Origin: Caenibius sp. WL
GTDB taxonomy: Bacteria > Pseudomonadota > Alphaproteobacteria > Sphingomonadales > Sphingomonadaceae
Assembly (NCBI RefSeq): GCF_019803445.1
Contig: NZ_CP081844.1
Span: 1,562,501-1,626,500, forward strand
Length of the DNA: 64,000 nt
Reading direction: 5' to 3'
Below, piece by piece: positions 54,611-63,233 of the stretch. Position numbers and translations under genes: made by a program. The first letter of the stretch is position 1. The number at the start of each line of letters is the position of its first letter. A model generated the notes under the pieces. The model was not told where the DNA came from and searched no databases. It worked only from the letters and a program-made list of their open reading frames with translations.

Positions 54611-55343
54611 AGCTGTACCCGGCGCCGTAAAGCGTTTCGATGGCGGAAAATTCGGGGTCGATGGCGCGGAACTTGCGCCGCATCCGTTTGATATGGCTGT
54701 CCACGGTCCGGTCGTCGACGAAGACATCGTCGGGATAGGCCGCGTCCATCAACTGGTTGCGCGACTTGATCACCCCCGGCCGCGTCGCCAGCGCTTCGAG
54801 CAGGAGGAATTCGGTCACAGTCAGCGAAACGGGCGTGCCGTTCCATGAAACCTGATGGCGCGCTGGGTCCATCGCCAGACGGCCCCGGACCAGTTCCTGC
54901 GCATCGTCTTCGCTGCCGGTCTGGCCCTCGTCGGGCGCGGCATCGGCGGCCAGCGGAGGTTTGCGGCGCAGGATCGCCCGGATGCGCGCCACCAGCAGGC
55001 GTTGGCTGAACGGCTTGGCGATATAATCGTCCGCGCCCATGGCCAGGCCCGCTTCCTCGTCCTGCTCGTCATCCTTGCTGGTGAGGAAAATCACCGGCAG
55101 GTCCGAGGTTTCGCGCAGCCGCCGCAACAGCTCCATCCCATCCATGCGCGGCATCTTGATATCGAACACGGCGAGATCGGGCGGGTTTTCCGTCAGTGCC
55201 TTGAGCGCGGCGCTGCCATCGGAATAGACGCGGGTGACGAAACCTTCCGCCTGCAGCGCAATGGAAACGGTGGTCAGGATATTGCGATCGTCATCGACCA
55301 GCGCGATGGTGCGGGGCGGTTCTGCGGAACAGTCGGAAGCCAT
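54597..55343 (-). CDS. chvI: ChvI-like OmpR-family response regulator
   Basis: A 248-residue regulator. The receiver domain has the phospho-Asp D61 in [14 protein letters not shown], the acidic pair in ALVDDDR and the Lys in [11 protein letters not shown]. The OmpR-type winged helix is C-terminal ([20 protein letters not shown], then [15 protein letters not shown]). It is followed immediately by chvG. It is divergent from pckA, an arrangement conserved from Agrobacterium to sphingomonads. ATG 55343 fits the family; the frame is open far upstream, antisense to pckA, by chance. Confidence 0.96.
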   Translation of the reverse strand: MASDCSAEPPRTIALVDDDRNILTTVSIALQAEGFVTRVYSDGSAALKALTENPPDLAVFDIKMPRMDGMELLRRLRETSDLPVIFLTSKDDEQDEEAGLAMGADDYIAKPFSQRLLVARIRAILRRKPPLAADAAPDEGQTGSEDDAQELVRGRLAMDPARHQVSWNGTPVSLTVTEFLLLEALATRPGVIKSRNQLMDAAYPDDVFVDDRTVDSHIKRMRRKFRAIDPEFSAIETLYGAGYSFDGA

Positions 55344-55625
55344 GCGGCAGGCCCTGGGCAACTTCTTCTGGAGGGGAACGGGTGCCCGAGAATCTAGCGC
55401 GGCCTGCCGCATGTTACAATCCGGCCGTTCCGGTCCAAATCCACGCTTTCCGTAGGCGTGCGGTAAAAGGATGAAACGGAACGGTAATTTTTGAAGGTTT
55501 CGTGAAAAATTGACGGGAAGCCTCTGCGCGACTATGCGCGAGCCAGCCGCTGCCGGGGTCCCGCGCGAAACATCGGGCGCCTTTCCCGGCAACAACGCCT
55601 TGCTTGCGCCAGTCTGGAGACGACC

Positions 55626-57218
55626 TTGACGACATCGCTTTCCTTGCCCCTCGATAAACAGGGGATCAACACCAACGCCACGATTTACGCCAATCTCGGC
55701 ACCGCTCCGCTGGTCGAGCACGCGCTGGCGAATGGCGAAGGCAAGCTCGCTGCCGATGGTCCGCTGGTCGTCGAAACCGGCAAGCACACCGGCCGTTCCG
55801 CCAAGGACAAGTTTACCGTCCGCGACGCGGAAACGGAAAACACCGTGTGGTGGGGCAAGAGCAACGTTCCGATGACCCCGGAACATTTTGCCGCGCTGAA
55901 GGCGGATTTCTTCGCCGCGCTGGGCGAAAAGGACAAGCTCTACGTCGCCGATCTGTTCGGCGGTTCGCAACCCGAACATCGCGTCAAAGTCCGCGTCATC
56001 AACGAAATGGCCTGGCACAACCTGTTCATCCGCACGCTGCTGGTCCGTCCGACCGCCGCGGATCTCGAAGGGTTCGCCCCGGAATACACCATTATCGATC
56101 TGCCCAGCTTCCGCGCCGATCCGGAACGCCACGGTTGCCGCAGTGAAACCGTGATCGCGGTCAACCTCTCCGAAAAGCTCATTCTCATCGGCGGCACCCG
56201 CTACGCCGGCGAAATGAAGAAGAGCGTGTTCGGCATTCTCAACTACCTGCTCCCCGCCAAGGGCGTGATGCCGATGCACTGTTCCGCCAATATCGGCGCG
56301 GATGGCAAGTCGGCCGTGTTCTTCGGCCTGTCGGGCACCGGCAAGACCACGCTTTCGGCCGACGCCAGCCGCACGCTGATCGGCGATGACGAGCATGGCT
56401 GGTCGGACACCGCCGTATTCAACTTCGAAGGCGGCTGCTACGCCAAGATGATCCGCCTTTCGGCCGACGCCGAACCGGAAATCTACGCCACCACCAAGCG
56501 TTTCGGCACCGTGCTCGAAAACGTGGTGATGGACGAGGCCACCCGTCAGCTCGATCTGGACGACAACACGCTGGCCGAAAACACCCGTGGTGCCTATCCG
56601 CTGGAGTTCATTCCGAACACGTCGGAAGCGAATCTCGGCCCGGTGCCGTCGAACGTGATCATGCTCACGGCCGATGCTTTCGGCGTGCTGCCTCCGATCG
56701 CGCGCCTCACCCCGGATCAGGCGATGTATCACTTCCTGTCGGGCTACACCGCCAAGGTGGCCGGCACGGAAATCGGCGTGACCGAACCGGAAGCGACGTT
56801 CTCCACCTGCTTCGGCGCGCCGTTCATGCCGCGCCACCCCTCGGTCTATGGCAATCTGCTCAAGGAACGCATCGCCAAGGGCGGCGTGTCCTGCTGGCTG
56901 GTCAACACCGGCTGGACCGGCGGCAAATACGGCGTGGGCAAGCGCATGCCGATCAAGGAAACCCGCGCCCTGCTGAATGCTGCGCTCGACGGCAGCCTCA
57001 ACAATGTGGAATTCCGCAAGGACCCGAATTTCGGCTTCGACGTGCCGGTGGCCGTGCCGGGTGTTGACACCACGATCCTCGATCCCCGCTCGACCTGGGC
57101 CGACAAGGACGAATATGATGCGACCGCCGCCAAGCTGGTCCAGCTTTTCGTCGACAACTTCGCCCAGTTCGAAGACCATGTGGACGAAAGCGTGAAGCAG
57201 GCGGCGCCCGCCGCCTGA
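55626..57218 (+). CDS. pckA: Phosphoenolpyruvate carboxykinase (ATP)
   Basis: A 530-residue ATP-type PEPCK that converts oxaloacetate to PEP, the entry step of gluconeogenesis. The kinase P-loop is [13 protein letters not shown], preceded by [10 protein letters not shown], and LIGDDEHGW and [14 protein letters not shown] are conserved. The start is TTG 55626 with GGAGA five bases upstream; there is no nearby ATG. It is monocistronic, with a terminator at 57243-57273 and chvI divergent upstream. Confidence 0.97.
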   Translation: MTTSLSLPLDKQGINTNATIYANLGTAPLVEHALANGEGKLAADGPLVVETGKHTGRSAKDKFTVRDAETENTVWWGKSNVPMTPEHFAALKADFFAALGEKDKLYVADLFGGSQPEHRVKVRVINEMAWHNLFIRTLLVRPTAADLEGFAPEYTIIDLPSFRADPERHGCRSETVIAVNLSEKLILIGGTRYAGEMKKSVFGILNYLLPAKGVMPMHCSANIGADGKSAVFFGLSGTGKTTLSADASRTLIGDDEHGWSDTAVFNFEGGCYAKMIRLSADAEPEIYATTKRFGTVLENVVMDEATRQLDLDDNTLAENTRGAYPLEFIPNTSEANLGPVPSNVIMLTADAFGVLPPIARLTPDQAMYHFLSGYTAKVAGTEIGVTEPEATFSTCFGAPFMPRHPSVYGNLLKERIAKGGVSCWLVNTGWTGGKYGVGKRMPIKETRALLNAALDGSLNNVEFRKDPNFGFDVPVAVPGVDTTILDPRSTWADKDEYDATAAKLVQLFVDNFAQFEDHVDESVKQAAPAA

Positions 57219-57242
57219 TTTCACCAACAGACGAAATGATCG

Positions 57243-57273
57243 CGGGGCGGGAACCACCAGGGTTTCCGCCCCG
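57243..57273 (+). terminator. Rho-independent terminator of pckA
   Basis: A 13-base stem (57243-57255 with 57261-57273, one G-U pair) has a 5-base loop and lies 25 bases after the pckA stop. The run of T after it is weak (TATTCGTTAAT). Confidence 0.7.
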
Positions 57274-57384
57274 TATTCGTTAATGAGGCCAATAGGTGCC
57301 GGGGTGACTGCTTTTTAACTTGTGTGCAGGGACCGGCGGTGCATCATTGCCTTCTCTGCTGTGGAGTTTGGAAGGAATTCTCCG

Positions 57385-57708
57385 ATGAGCATTTTCGATT
57401 CGATCCTCAAAGGCATCGGCGGCGCGCCGGACGATGTGACCAATCTGGCGACGAAGCTCGGTATCGATCCGGCCATGGCGGAAAAGGCGATTGCCGCGCT
57501 GGGCAAAGCGCATCAGGCGCCGGGCGATACGGTGGAAACCGCCTCGGCGGCGACCGGCCTGCCCACGGATACGCTGAACCAGATCGTTGCCGCGATCGGC
57601 GGCGAAGGCTCGCTCACCGAATTCGCCAACATGCTGGACCGCGATGGTGACGGCAATCCGCTGAACGATATTCTCGGCATGGCCAAGGGGTTGTTCGGCA
57701 AACAGTAA
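57385..57708 (+). CDS. Small protein with EF-hand-like loop
   Basis: A 107-residue protein of uncertain family. It reads MSIFDSILKGIGGAPDDVTN, then helices rich in Ala, and ends GNPLNDILGMAKGLFGKQ. The loop at about 84-95 (DRDGDGNPLNDI) has the DxDxDG spacing of an EF-hand calcium site. The helical arrangement and GLPTDTLNQIV suggest relation to DUF937/YidB-type proteins. GGAAGGAA precedes the ATG. There are no neighbours close enough to share an operon. Confidence 0.75.
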   Translation: MSIFDSILKGIGGAPDDVTNLATKLGIDPAMAEKAIAALGKAHQAPGDTVETASAATGLPTDTLNQIVAAIGGEGSLTEFANMLDRDGDGNPLNDILGMAKGLFGKQ

Positions 57709-57901
57709 CCGGAATCGAAACCGGGAGGCGGGCACCGGCCTGCACGGCGGAGCGCGACCCGCCTGCCTTCCGTGAACGAAACATGTGATAATGGACTGTT
57801 TTTATAAAGGTAATTGCAAATTAACGTAATAAAGATATCTTAACGCGAACGATTTGAAAATCGTCCATAAGGTCGCACGATTTCAAGCAGGAATTATCGC
57901 A

Positions 57902-58408
57902 ATGAATATGCTCGATATGCTACGCCGAACCGGCGGGCTGTCGGCTTTGTCGAACAGGCTGGCGTTGACGCCAGCCCAATCGATGCAGATTGCAGGCACG
58001 TTTGTGCCCTATTTGCTTGCCGGGTTTGGCCGCGCGTTTCGGCGTGAAGGGAAGTCAGCTTTTCTGACCCGGCTTCGGCGGCTGGGCGGCGCGGATATGG
58101 CGCAGCGCGCGCTCACGCCTGGCGCGATTGCTCCGTCGTTGGGCGATGCCGTGCTGGCCGTGGCATTCTCCACCCCTGCGATCGTTGGCCGGGTCGAACG
58201 GGTCCTGCGCGATGCGGTGGCTATCGGCGCGGGCGATTATCGGGAAGCCATGCGGCTTCTGGCGCTGCTGCTGGGCGGCTATCTGTCCGCGCGGGCGGAA
58301 CAGGTTGAACTGGGCGTGGCAGACGGTATCGAAGCCCTGCTGGATCAGGCGGCGGACGATCCGCTGGCCGCGATCGAGACGGAAGAGCCTTCGGGGCAGG
58401 GAGAATGA
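57902..58408 (+). CDS. DUF937-like helical protein
   Basis: A 168-residue helical protein of uncertain function. NRLALTPAQSMQIAGTFVPYLL resembles the DUF937 helix pattern. No signal peptide or catalytic motif is visible. AGGA lies upstream of ATG 57902; a long AT-rich promoter-like stretch precedes it (57780-57850). It is followed by a small membrane protein within four bases of its stop, so the two probably form one transcript. Confidence 0.7.
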   Translation: MNMLDMLRRTGGLSALSNRLALTPAQSMQIAGTFVPYLLAGFGRAFRREGKSAFLTRLRRLGGADMAQRALTPGAIAPSLGDAVLAVAFSTPAIVGRVERVLRDAVAIGAGDYREAMRLLALLLGGYLSARAEQVELGVADGIEALLDQAADDPLAAIETEEPSGQGE

Positions 58409-58411
58409 CGC

Positions 58412-58630
58412 TTGGGTACGGTTCTGTCGCTGCTGGTGCTGATCGCGATCGCGTTGCTGATCGGCGCTTTTGTTCTCTGGCGCCGGGGTGGCCCGAAGCG
58501 GCAGATCGTGCTGATGGTGATCCTCGCATTGGTGGCGATCGTCAATGTCGCGATCTGGACCATGCCGACGGCCGAAGGGGATAACCCGCTGGCGCAGATC
58601 AACCGGCAACAGCAGCAGCCCGCGCCCTGA
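58412..58630 (+). CDS. Small membrane protein, unknown
   Basis: A 72-residue protein with two hydrophobic helices (about 4-22 and 32-50) separated by a basic RRGGPKR turn, and a Gln-rich tail. The start is TTG 58412 with GGGAG about 10 bases upstream. It directly follows the DUF937-like gene. The family is not recognised. The short length and lack of homology knowledge keep confidence moderate. Confidence 0.6.
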   Translation: MGTVLSLLVLIAIALLIGAFVLWRRGGPKRQIVLMVILALVAIVNVAIWTMPTAEGDNPLAQINRQQQQPAP

Positions 58631-58726
58631 TCCGCACCGGAAGGGTGGCCGAATGCCGCCGCTGCTTTGAACCAGGCTCAGGGGCCAGCTTTTCAGATTG
58701 GAAAGCCGCGTGCGGGGCAAATGGAA

Positions 58727-58741
58727 CTGAACCAAGTTCAG
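58727..58741. repeat. Short palindrome CTGAAC-CAA-GTTCAG
   Basis: A perfect 6-base inverted repeat with a 3-base loop in the spacer before the terminator. Similar GAACCAGG/CTCAG text lies at 58670. Confidence 0.4.
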
Positions 58742-58783
58742 CATGACGAAGAGGGATGCGGCATCATCTTTGCAGCCTCTGAC

Positions 58784-58822
58784 AAAAGGGCCGCTTCGCC
58801 GGGGAGGCAAAGCGGCCCTTTT
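58784..58822. terminator. Bidirectional rho-independent terminator
   Basis: A perfect 13-base stem (AAAAGGGCCGCTT, 58784-58796 with 58810-58822) encloses a 13-base loop and is flanked by A and T runs on both sides. It lies between the convergent small membrane protein gene and the alpha/beta hydrolase gene and can serve both. Confidence 0.9.
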
Positions 58823-58841
58823 TGATGCGTGAAGGGGGGGC

Positions 58842-59498
58842 TTACTTGATCGGGCAATCCGGCGCGAGGCGGAAGTCGAGGTAGTTGTCGACCGATTTCA
58901 TCAGGTCTTCCAGCTCGTGCTCGAAGAAGTGGTTCGCGCGCGGAATCTCGTCGTGATGGATGGTGATGTGCTTCTGCGTGCGCAGCTTGTCGACCAGCTT
59001 CTGCACGGCAGACGGCTGCACCACCGTGTCGCCGGTGCCCTGCACGATGATCCCCGAGGCCGGGCAGGGGGCCAGGAACGAGAAATCGTACATGTTGGCG
59101 GGCGGAGCGACGGAGATGAAGCCACGGATTTCCGGGCGGCGCATCAGCAGTTGCATGCCGATCAGCGCGCCGAAGCTGAAACCCGCGATCCACGTGGTCT
59201 GTGCTTCGGGATGGATCGACTGCACCCAGTCGAGCGCGGCGGCGGCATCGGAGAGTTCGCCGATGCCGTTGTCGAAGCTGCCCTGGCTGCGGCCCACGCC
59301 GCGGAAATTGAAGCGCAGCGTGGCGAACCCGCGATCGACGAACGTCTTGTAAAGCCGCTGTACGATGCGGTCGTTCATCGTGCCGCCGCCCTGCGGATGC
59401 GGGTGCAGGATCATGGCGACCGGCGCGCGCGGGCGCGTGGCGGGCTGGAAACGGCCTTCGAGACGGCCTTCGGGACCGGGGAAAATGACTGACGGCAT
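58842..59498 (-). CDS. Alpha/beta hydrolase
   Basis: A 218-residue hydrolase. The nucleophile elbow is AGFSFGALIG (GxSxG), the oxyanion region is ILHPHPQGGGTMND, and the catalytic His lies in RANHFFEHELEDL. It belongs to the family of short serine hydrolases often found near cysteine desulfurase genes in sphingomonads. The substrate is unknown. AGGGG lies before the ATG at 59498. It is divergent from the cysteine desulfurase operon. Confidence 0.9.
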   Translation of the reverse strand: MPSVIFPGPEGRLEGRFQPATRPRAPVAMILHPHPQGGGTMNDRIVQRLYKTFVDRGFATLRFNFRGVGRSQGSFDNGIGELSDAAAALDWVQSIHPEAQTTWIAGFSFGALIGMQLLMRRPEIRGFISVAPPANMYDFSFLAPCPASGIIVQGTGDTVVQPSAVQKLVDKLRTQKHITIHHDEIPRANHFFEHELEDLMKSVDNYLDFRLAPDCPIK

Positions 59499-59602
59499 GG
59501 GTGACCCCTGAGAATGCTGATGTCGCACGGGTAGCGCGCGGGAAGTGCAGGGCTATATAGTGTGCGTTCCATTTTTCGCAATTCCTACGCAAGGAACAGC
59601 TT

Positions 59603-60679
59603 TTGCGCATTTATCTCGATCACGCGGCAACCACTCCGGTCCGGCCCGAAGCGCGGGCCGCCGTGGCCGATGGTCTAGCGCAATGGGCGAACCCTTCCAG
59701 CCCTCATGGCGAAGGCCGCGCGGCCCGCGCCCTGCTGGAGGATGCCCGCGCGCGCATCGGCAAGGCGCTGGGCTGGACAGGCGAAGTGATCCTGACCAGC
59801 GGCGCCAGCGAAAGCGCGCAGATCGCGCTCACCCGGGCGAAAGGCGGCGCCCGGCTGGTGAGCGCGGTGGAACACGAGGCGGTGCTGCGTGTCCTGCCCG
59901 ATGCCGAAGTGCTGCCGGTGCGGCCCGATGGCGCGCTCGATCTGGAAGTCCTCGCCGAAGCGGTCGATGGCCGCGCGCCGGTGGTGGCGGTGCAGGTGGT
60001 CAATTCCGAAACCGGGGCGGTGCAGGATATGGCCGCGATTGCCGCCGTCGTGCATGGCGCGGGCGGGCTGCTGGTGGTCGATGCGGCGCAGAGCGCGGGC
60101 AAATGGCCGATCCCGCCGGAAGCCGATCTGGCGATCGTATCGGCGCACAAGCTCGGCGGCCCGCCGGGAATCGGGGCGCTGCTGGTGCGCGATTTCGCGA
60201 TGCTGGAGCCCATCGGCGGGCAGGAGCGCGGCTATCGCCGGGGAACGGAGAACCTGCCCGGCGCGCTCGGTTTTGCTGCGGCGCTGGAAGCTTGCGCGCA
60301 GCCCTATTGCGATCCCGAGGTTCTTGCCCCGATTGGCGCGCTGCTTGCGCCCGCGATGGCGGAACTGGGCGGCGTGCGGCTGGCGGAGCGGCTGGCCAAT
60401 CCCAGCCCCTATATCGAGGCGCTGGCGATGCCGGTGGTATCGGGCAGCGCGCAACTGATGCGGTTCGATATGGCGGGGTTCGCGGTCAGCCAGGGCTCGG
60501 CCTGTTCCTCGGGCAGCCTGAAACAGAGCCACGTGCTGGAAGCGATGGGGCTCGATCCCGCGCTGGCCAGCCGGATCATCCGGGTCAGCTTCGGGTGGAG
60601 CACCACCCGGGCGGAAGTGGAAGCGTTCTGCGCGGCGTGGATCGCCATGGCCGAGGAAGCCAGGGCGCGCGCGGCATGA
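59603..60679 (+). CDS. Cysteine desulfurase (first of two)
   Basis: A 358-residue PLP enzyme of the NifS/IscS class that releases sulfur from cysteine as a persulfide. It starts MRIYLDHAATTPVRPEARA; H91 in VEHEAVL and the PLP Lys K183 in SAHKLGGPPGIG are present. The persulfide Cys C301 lies in SQGSACSSGS. The start is TTG with AAGGA seven bases upstream. Its stop overlaps the next start (ATGA). It is shorter than IscS (about 400). Confidence 0.93.
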   Translation: MRIYLDHAATTPVRPEARAAVADGLAQWANPSSPHGEGRAARALLEDARARIGKALGWTGEVILTSGASESAQIALTRAKGGARLVSAVEHEAVLRVLPDAEVLPVRPDGALDLEVLAEAVDGRAPVVAVQVVNSETGAVQDMAAIAAVVHGAGGLLVVDAAQSAGKWPIPPEADLAIVSAHKLGGPPGIGALLVRDFAMLEPIGGQERGYRRGTENLPGALGFAAALEACAQPYCDPEVLAPIGALLAPAMAELGGVRLAERLANPSPYIEALAMPVVSGSAQLMRFDMAGFAVSQGSACSSGSLKQSHVLEAMGLDPALASRIIRVSFGWSTTRAEVEAFCAAWIAMAEEARARAA

Positions 60680-61764
60680 TCTATTGCGATTATCAGGCGA
60701 CCACCCCGCTCGCCCCCGAAGCGCGCGAGGAGATGCTGCGCTGGCTCGATGGGCCGGATGGCGCTGGATTCGGCAATCCGCACAGCCCTCACCGGCTGGG
60801 ACGCATGGCGGCGGCGGCGGTGGATCTGGCGCGTGAGCGGGTGGCCACGCTGTGCCCCCCCGGCGGCCGGGTGATTTTCACCGGCTCCGCCACCGAAGCG
60901 ATCAATCTCGCTCTGCGCGGCAGCGCCTCCCGTGGCGATACGCGGCCGGTCGCGGTTTCGGCCATCGAACATGCCGCCGTGCGCGACACTGCGGCCGATC
61001 TCGGTTGTCCGGTGACGCATCTGCCTGTCGACAGGGAAGGGCTGGTGGCGCCGGAGCCCGAATTGCCGCGCGATGTGCGGCTGGTGGCGGTGATGCAGGT
61101 CAACAACGAAATCGGCACGATCCAGCCGGTGGAGCGGATTGCCGCGCGGGCCCGTGCGGCAGGGGCGCTGTTCCTGTGCGATGCGGTGCAGGGCGCGGGC
61201 AAGATCGCGCCGCCTGCCGGGGCGGATATGATCGCGCTTTCCGCGCACAAGCTTTACGGGCCGAAAGGGATCGGCGCGCTATGGGTGCGCGACGGGATCG
61301 AACTGGCCCCGCTGATCACCGGCGGCGGGCAGGAGCAGGGCCTGCGGTCCGGCACGCTCAGCCCGGCGCTCTGCGCGGGCTTTGGCGTGGCGGCGATGAT
61401 CGCGAAAGAGCGGGAAAAAGCTGATGCCAACCATGTGGAGAGCCTGTGGAAAAAGGTGGGAGAACTTTTTTCCGGCTGGACGCTGAACGGCAGCGCCACG
61501 GCACGCTGGCATGGCAATTGCAATCTGCGGCGCGATGGGCTGGATGCCGCCCGGCTGATGGCGGATGTGCGCACAGTGGCCTTTTCCGCCGGGTCCGCCT
61601 GCGCCAGCGGGTCGGGGCGGCCCAGCCATGTGCTGCGCGCCATCGGGCTGGACGACCGGCAGGCGAAAAGTTCCATCCGGCTGGGTTTCGGGCGCTATTC
61701 CACCCTTGCAGAAGTGGAGGAAGCAGCCGAAAGGATCGTTGCGGCCGCACAAATGCAGGAATGA
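60676..61764 (+). CDS. Cysteine desulfurase (second of two)
   Basis: A 362-residue PLP enzyme, paralogous to the preceding gene. It starts MIYCDYQATTPLAPEARE. H99 is in AIEHAAV, the PLP Lys K192 is in SAHKLYGPKGIG, and the persulfide Cys C309 is in SAGSACASGSGRPSH. All catalytic residues are intact. It overlaps its neighbour by four bases and is followed three bases later by a ferredoxin gene, so the trio is one transcript for sulfur and iron-sulfur assembly or thiolation. Confidence 0.94.
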   Translation: MIYCDYQATTPLAPEAREEMLRWLDGPDGAGFGNPHSPHRLGRMAAAAVDLARERVATLCPPGGRVIFTGSATEAINLALRGSASRGDTRPVAVSAIEHAAVRDTAADLGCPVTHLPVDREGLVAPEPELPRDVRLVAVMQVNNEIGTIQPVERIAARARAAGALFLCDAVQGAGKIAPPAGADMIALSAHKLYGPKGIGALWVRDGIELAPLITGGGQEQGLRSGTLSPALCAGFGVAAMIAKEREKADANHVESLWKKVGELFSGWTLNGSATARWHGNCNLRRDGLDAARLMADVRTVAFSAGSACASGSGRPSHVLRAIGLDDRQAKSSIRLGFGRYSTLAEVEEAAERIVAAAQMQE

Positions 61765-61767
61765 AGC

Positions 61768-62100
61768 ATGATCCAGGTCAATTTCATCACCGCTTCGGGT
61801 GACAAGGTCACGGCGGAGGCGGAGGAAGGCTTCTCCCTGCTGGAAGTGGGGCAGGCCGCGGGCATGCCGCTGGAAGGAACCTGCGAGGGGCAGATGGCCT
61901 GTTCCACCTGCCATGTCATCGTCGATCCGGAATGGTTCGCGCGCCTGCCCGAAGCGGGTGAGGAGGAGGAGGATATGCTCGACCTTGCTGCCGGGGTTCA
62001 GCGCACCAGCCGCCTGTCCTGCCAGATTGCGCTGACGGGTGATCTCGACGGGCTGGAAGTGCGCATCCCCGCCGAAAGCCACGATCTGCAGGGCGTCTGA
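61768..62100 (+). CDS. 2Fe-2S ferredoxin (ISC/adrenodoxin type)
   Basis: A 110-residue ferredoxin. The cluster ligands are C39, C45, C48 (CEGQMACSTC) and C85 (RLSCQI), in the adrenodoxin-type C-x5-C-x2-C spacing. The acidic patch EAGEEEEDMLDLA is the usual partner-binding helix. It probably supplies electrons for iron-sulfur assembly with the upstream desulfurases. It converges with the DUF4349 lipoprotein gene seven bases away. Confidence 0.96.
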   Translation: MIQVNFITASGDKVTAEAEEGFSLLEVGQAAGMPLEGTCEGQMACSTCHVIVDPEWFARLPEAGEEEEDMLDLAAGVQRTSRLSCQIALTGDLDGLEVRIPAESHDLQGV

Positions 62101-62107
62101 GCCGGTT

Positions 62108-63061
62108 TCAAGGGTTGTCCGGCCCGGCTTGTGCGTCCGTCATCTCCCCCACGGTGATGGCCGAAGCGCTTGCGGCCCGGAACCGGCGAATCCGGCGCAC
62201 AGCCCACAGGATCGCCACCAGCAAGGCGGCAATCGGGATCAGCGCCGTCAGCACCACGATCAGCCCGGCAATCACAGCGCCCAGAATGGCTCCGAGCGAT
62301 CCGAGCGCGCTGCGGATCGGGCTCATGAAACCGCCCGCGCCGGGGGCGGCGGAGCTGTAGTTCACGGTCACGCGGCTGAAATCCACCCGCCCGCGCATTT
62401 CGGCCAGCCAGCTTTGCGCCTGATCGATTTCCTCGTTCACCTGGGCCACGCCGCGTTCGGCCTCCACCAGTTCGGCCACGCTGCCCTTGCGGGTCTGGAG
62501 GATTTCCATCAGCCGGTCACGCAACAGGATGCGCGCGCGCAGGCGGGCCTGCGTGTCGACGATCTGTTTCGACAGGTCTTCCCCGGCAATCGCGGCGGAA
62601 ACGGGTTTGCCGTCGGCATCTTTGGCGACCCTTTCCAGTTCCCCGGTGAAAGCGCGGGCCTTGTCGGCCGCCACATCCAGTTCCAGTGTGCCGCTGCCGT
62701 AATCGCCTTCACCGCCGGAATTGCTCATCGCGATAATCCGGCAGACGTGCGGCCCCTTGCGTTCGCACAAGTCGGTGTGGCGCCGTTGCAGCGGGGCGAT
62801 GGCCTCACCCGCGATGCGGAACCCGTAGGTGTAGGTATAGGCGATCTGCGGCGCGCGCGGGGCCTGTTCGCCCGCTTGTGTCGCCTTGGCGGCATCGTCC
62901 ACGGTGAGCGGTTCGGCCTGGGCCGCGTCCGCGCTGTCCTTGGCCGGGGCGGCGGGCGCGGCTTCCTGCGCGCTCATCTCCGCCGTGCCAGGTTCGTGCG
63001 AGGCGCTGCATCCCCCCAGCGAGAGTGATAAAACGGCCAGTGGAATCAGGAAATTGCGCAT
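62108..63061 (-). CDS. DUF4349 domain lipoprotein
   Basis: A 317-residue protein. The N-terminus (RNFLIPLAVLSLSLGGCSA) has a lipobox with Cys at 17. The middle (about 75-235) is the DUF4349 domain, with YGSGTLELDVAADKARAF, and a coiled coil at about 160-205 (TQARLRARILLRDRLMEILQ). A C-terminal TM helix pair follows (LGAILGAVIAGLIVVLTALI). DUF4349 proteins are envelope-associated and of unknown function. GGAGG lies before ATG 63061. Confidence 0.88.
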   Translation of the reverse strand: MRNFLIPLAVLSLSLGGCSASHEPGTAEMSAQEAAPAAPAKDSADAAQAEPLTVDDAAKATQAGEQAPRAPQIAYTYTYGFRIAGEAIAPLQRRHTDLCERKGPHVCRIIAMSNSGGEGDYGSGTLELDVAADKARAFTGELERVAKDADGKPVSAAIAGEDLSKQIVDTQARLRARILLRDRLMEILQTRKGSVAELVEAERGVAQVNEEIDQAQSWLAEMRGRVDFSRVTVNYSSAAPGAGGFMSPIRSALGSLGAILGAVIAGLIVVLTALIPIAALLVAILWAVRRIRRFRAASASAITVGEMTDAQAGPDNP

Positions 63062-63233
63062 GCCGCCTCCTCGTATTCGCGCAGCATGGCGAAAGGCGCG
63101 GGGCGAGGCAACTGCCCAGTATGGCCGGGAGCGGGCTCGCCGTGGTGAAATGCGTGGGCCGCGAAGCGCGCGAATGGGGATTGCCCGCACGCCGTGCTAG
63201 AGCCTTGGCCCATGGCCTGCTAAGCCAAGGGCG

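Noticed and set aside
54597-57257. 886-codon reading of chvI extending across pckA
   Set aside because: The upstream 638 codons are antisense to pckA. The conserved response regulator begins at 55343.
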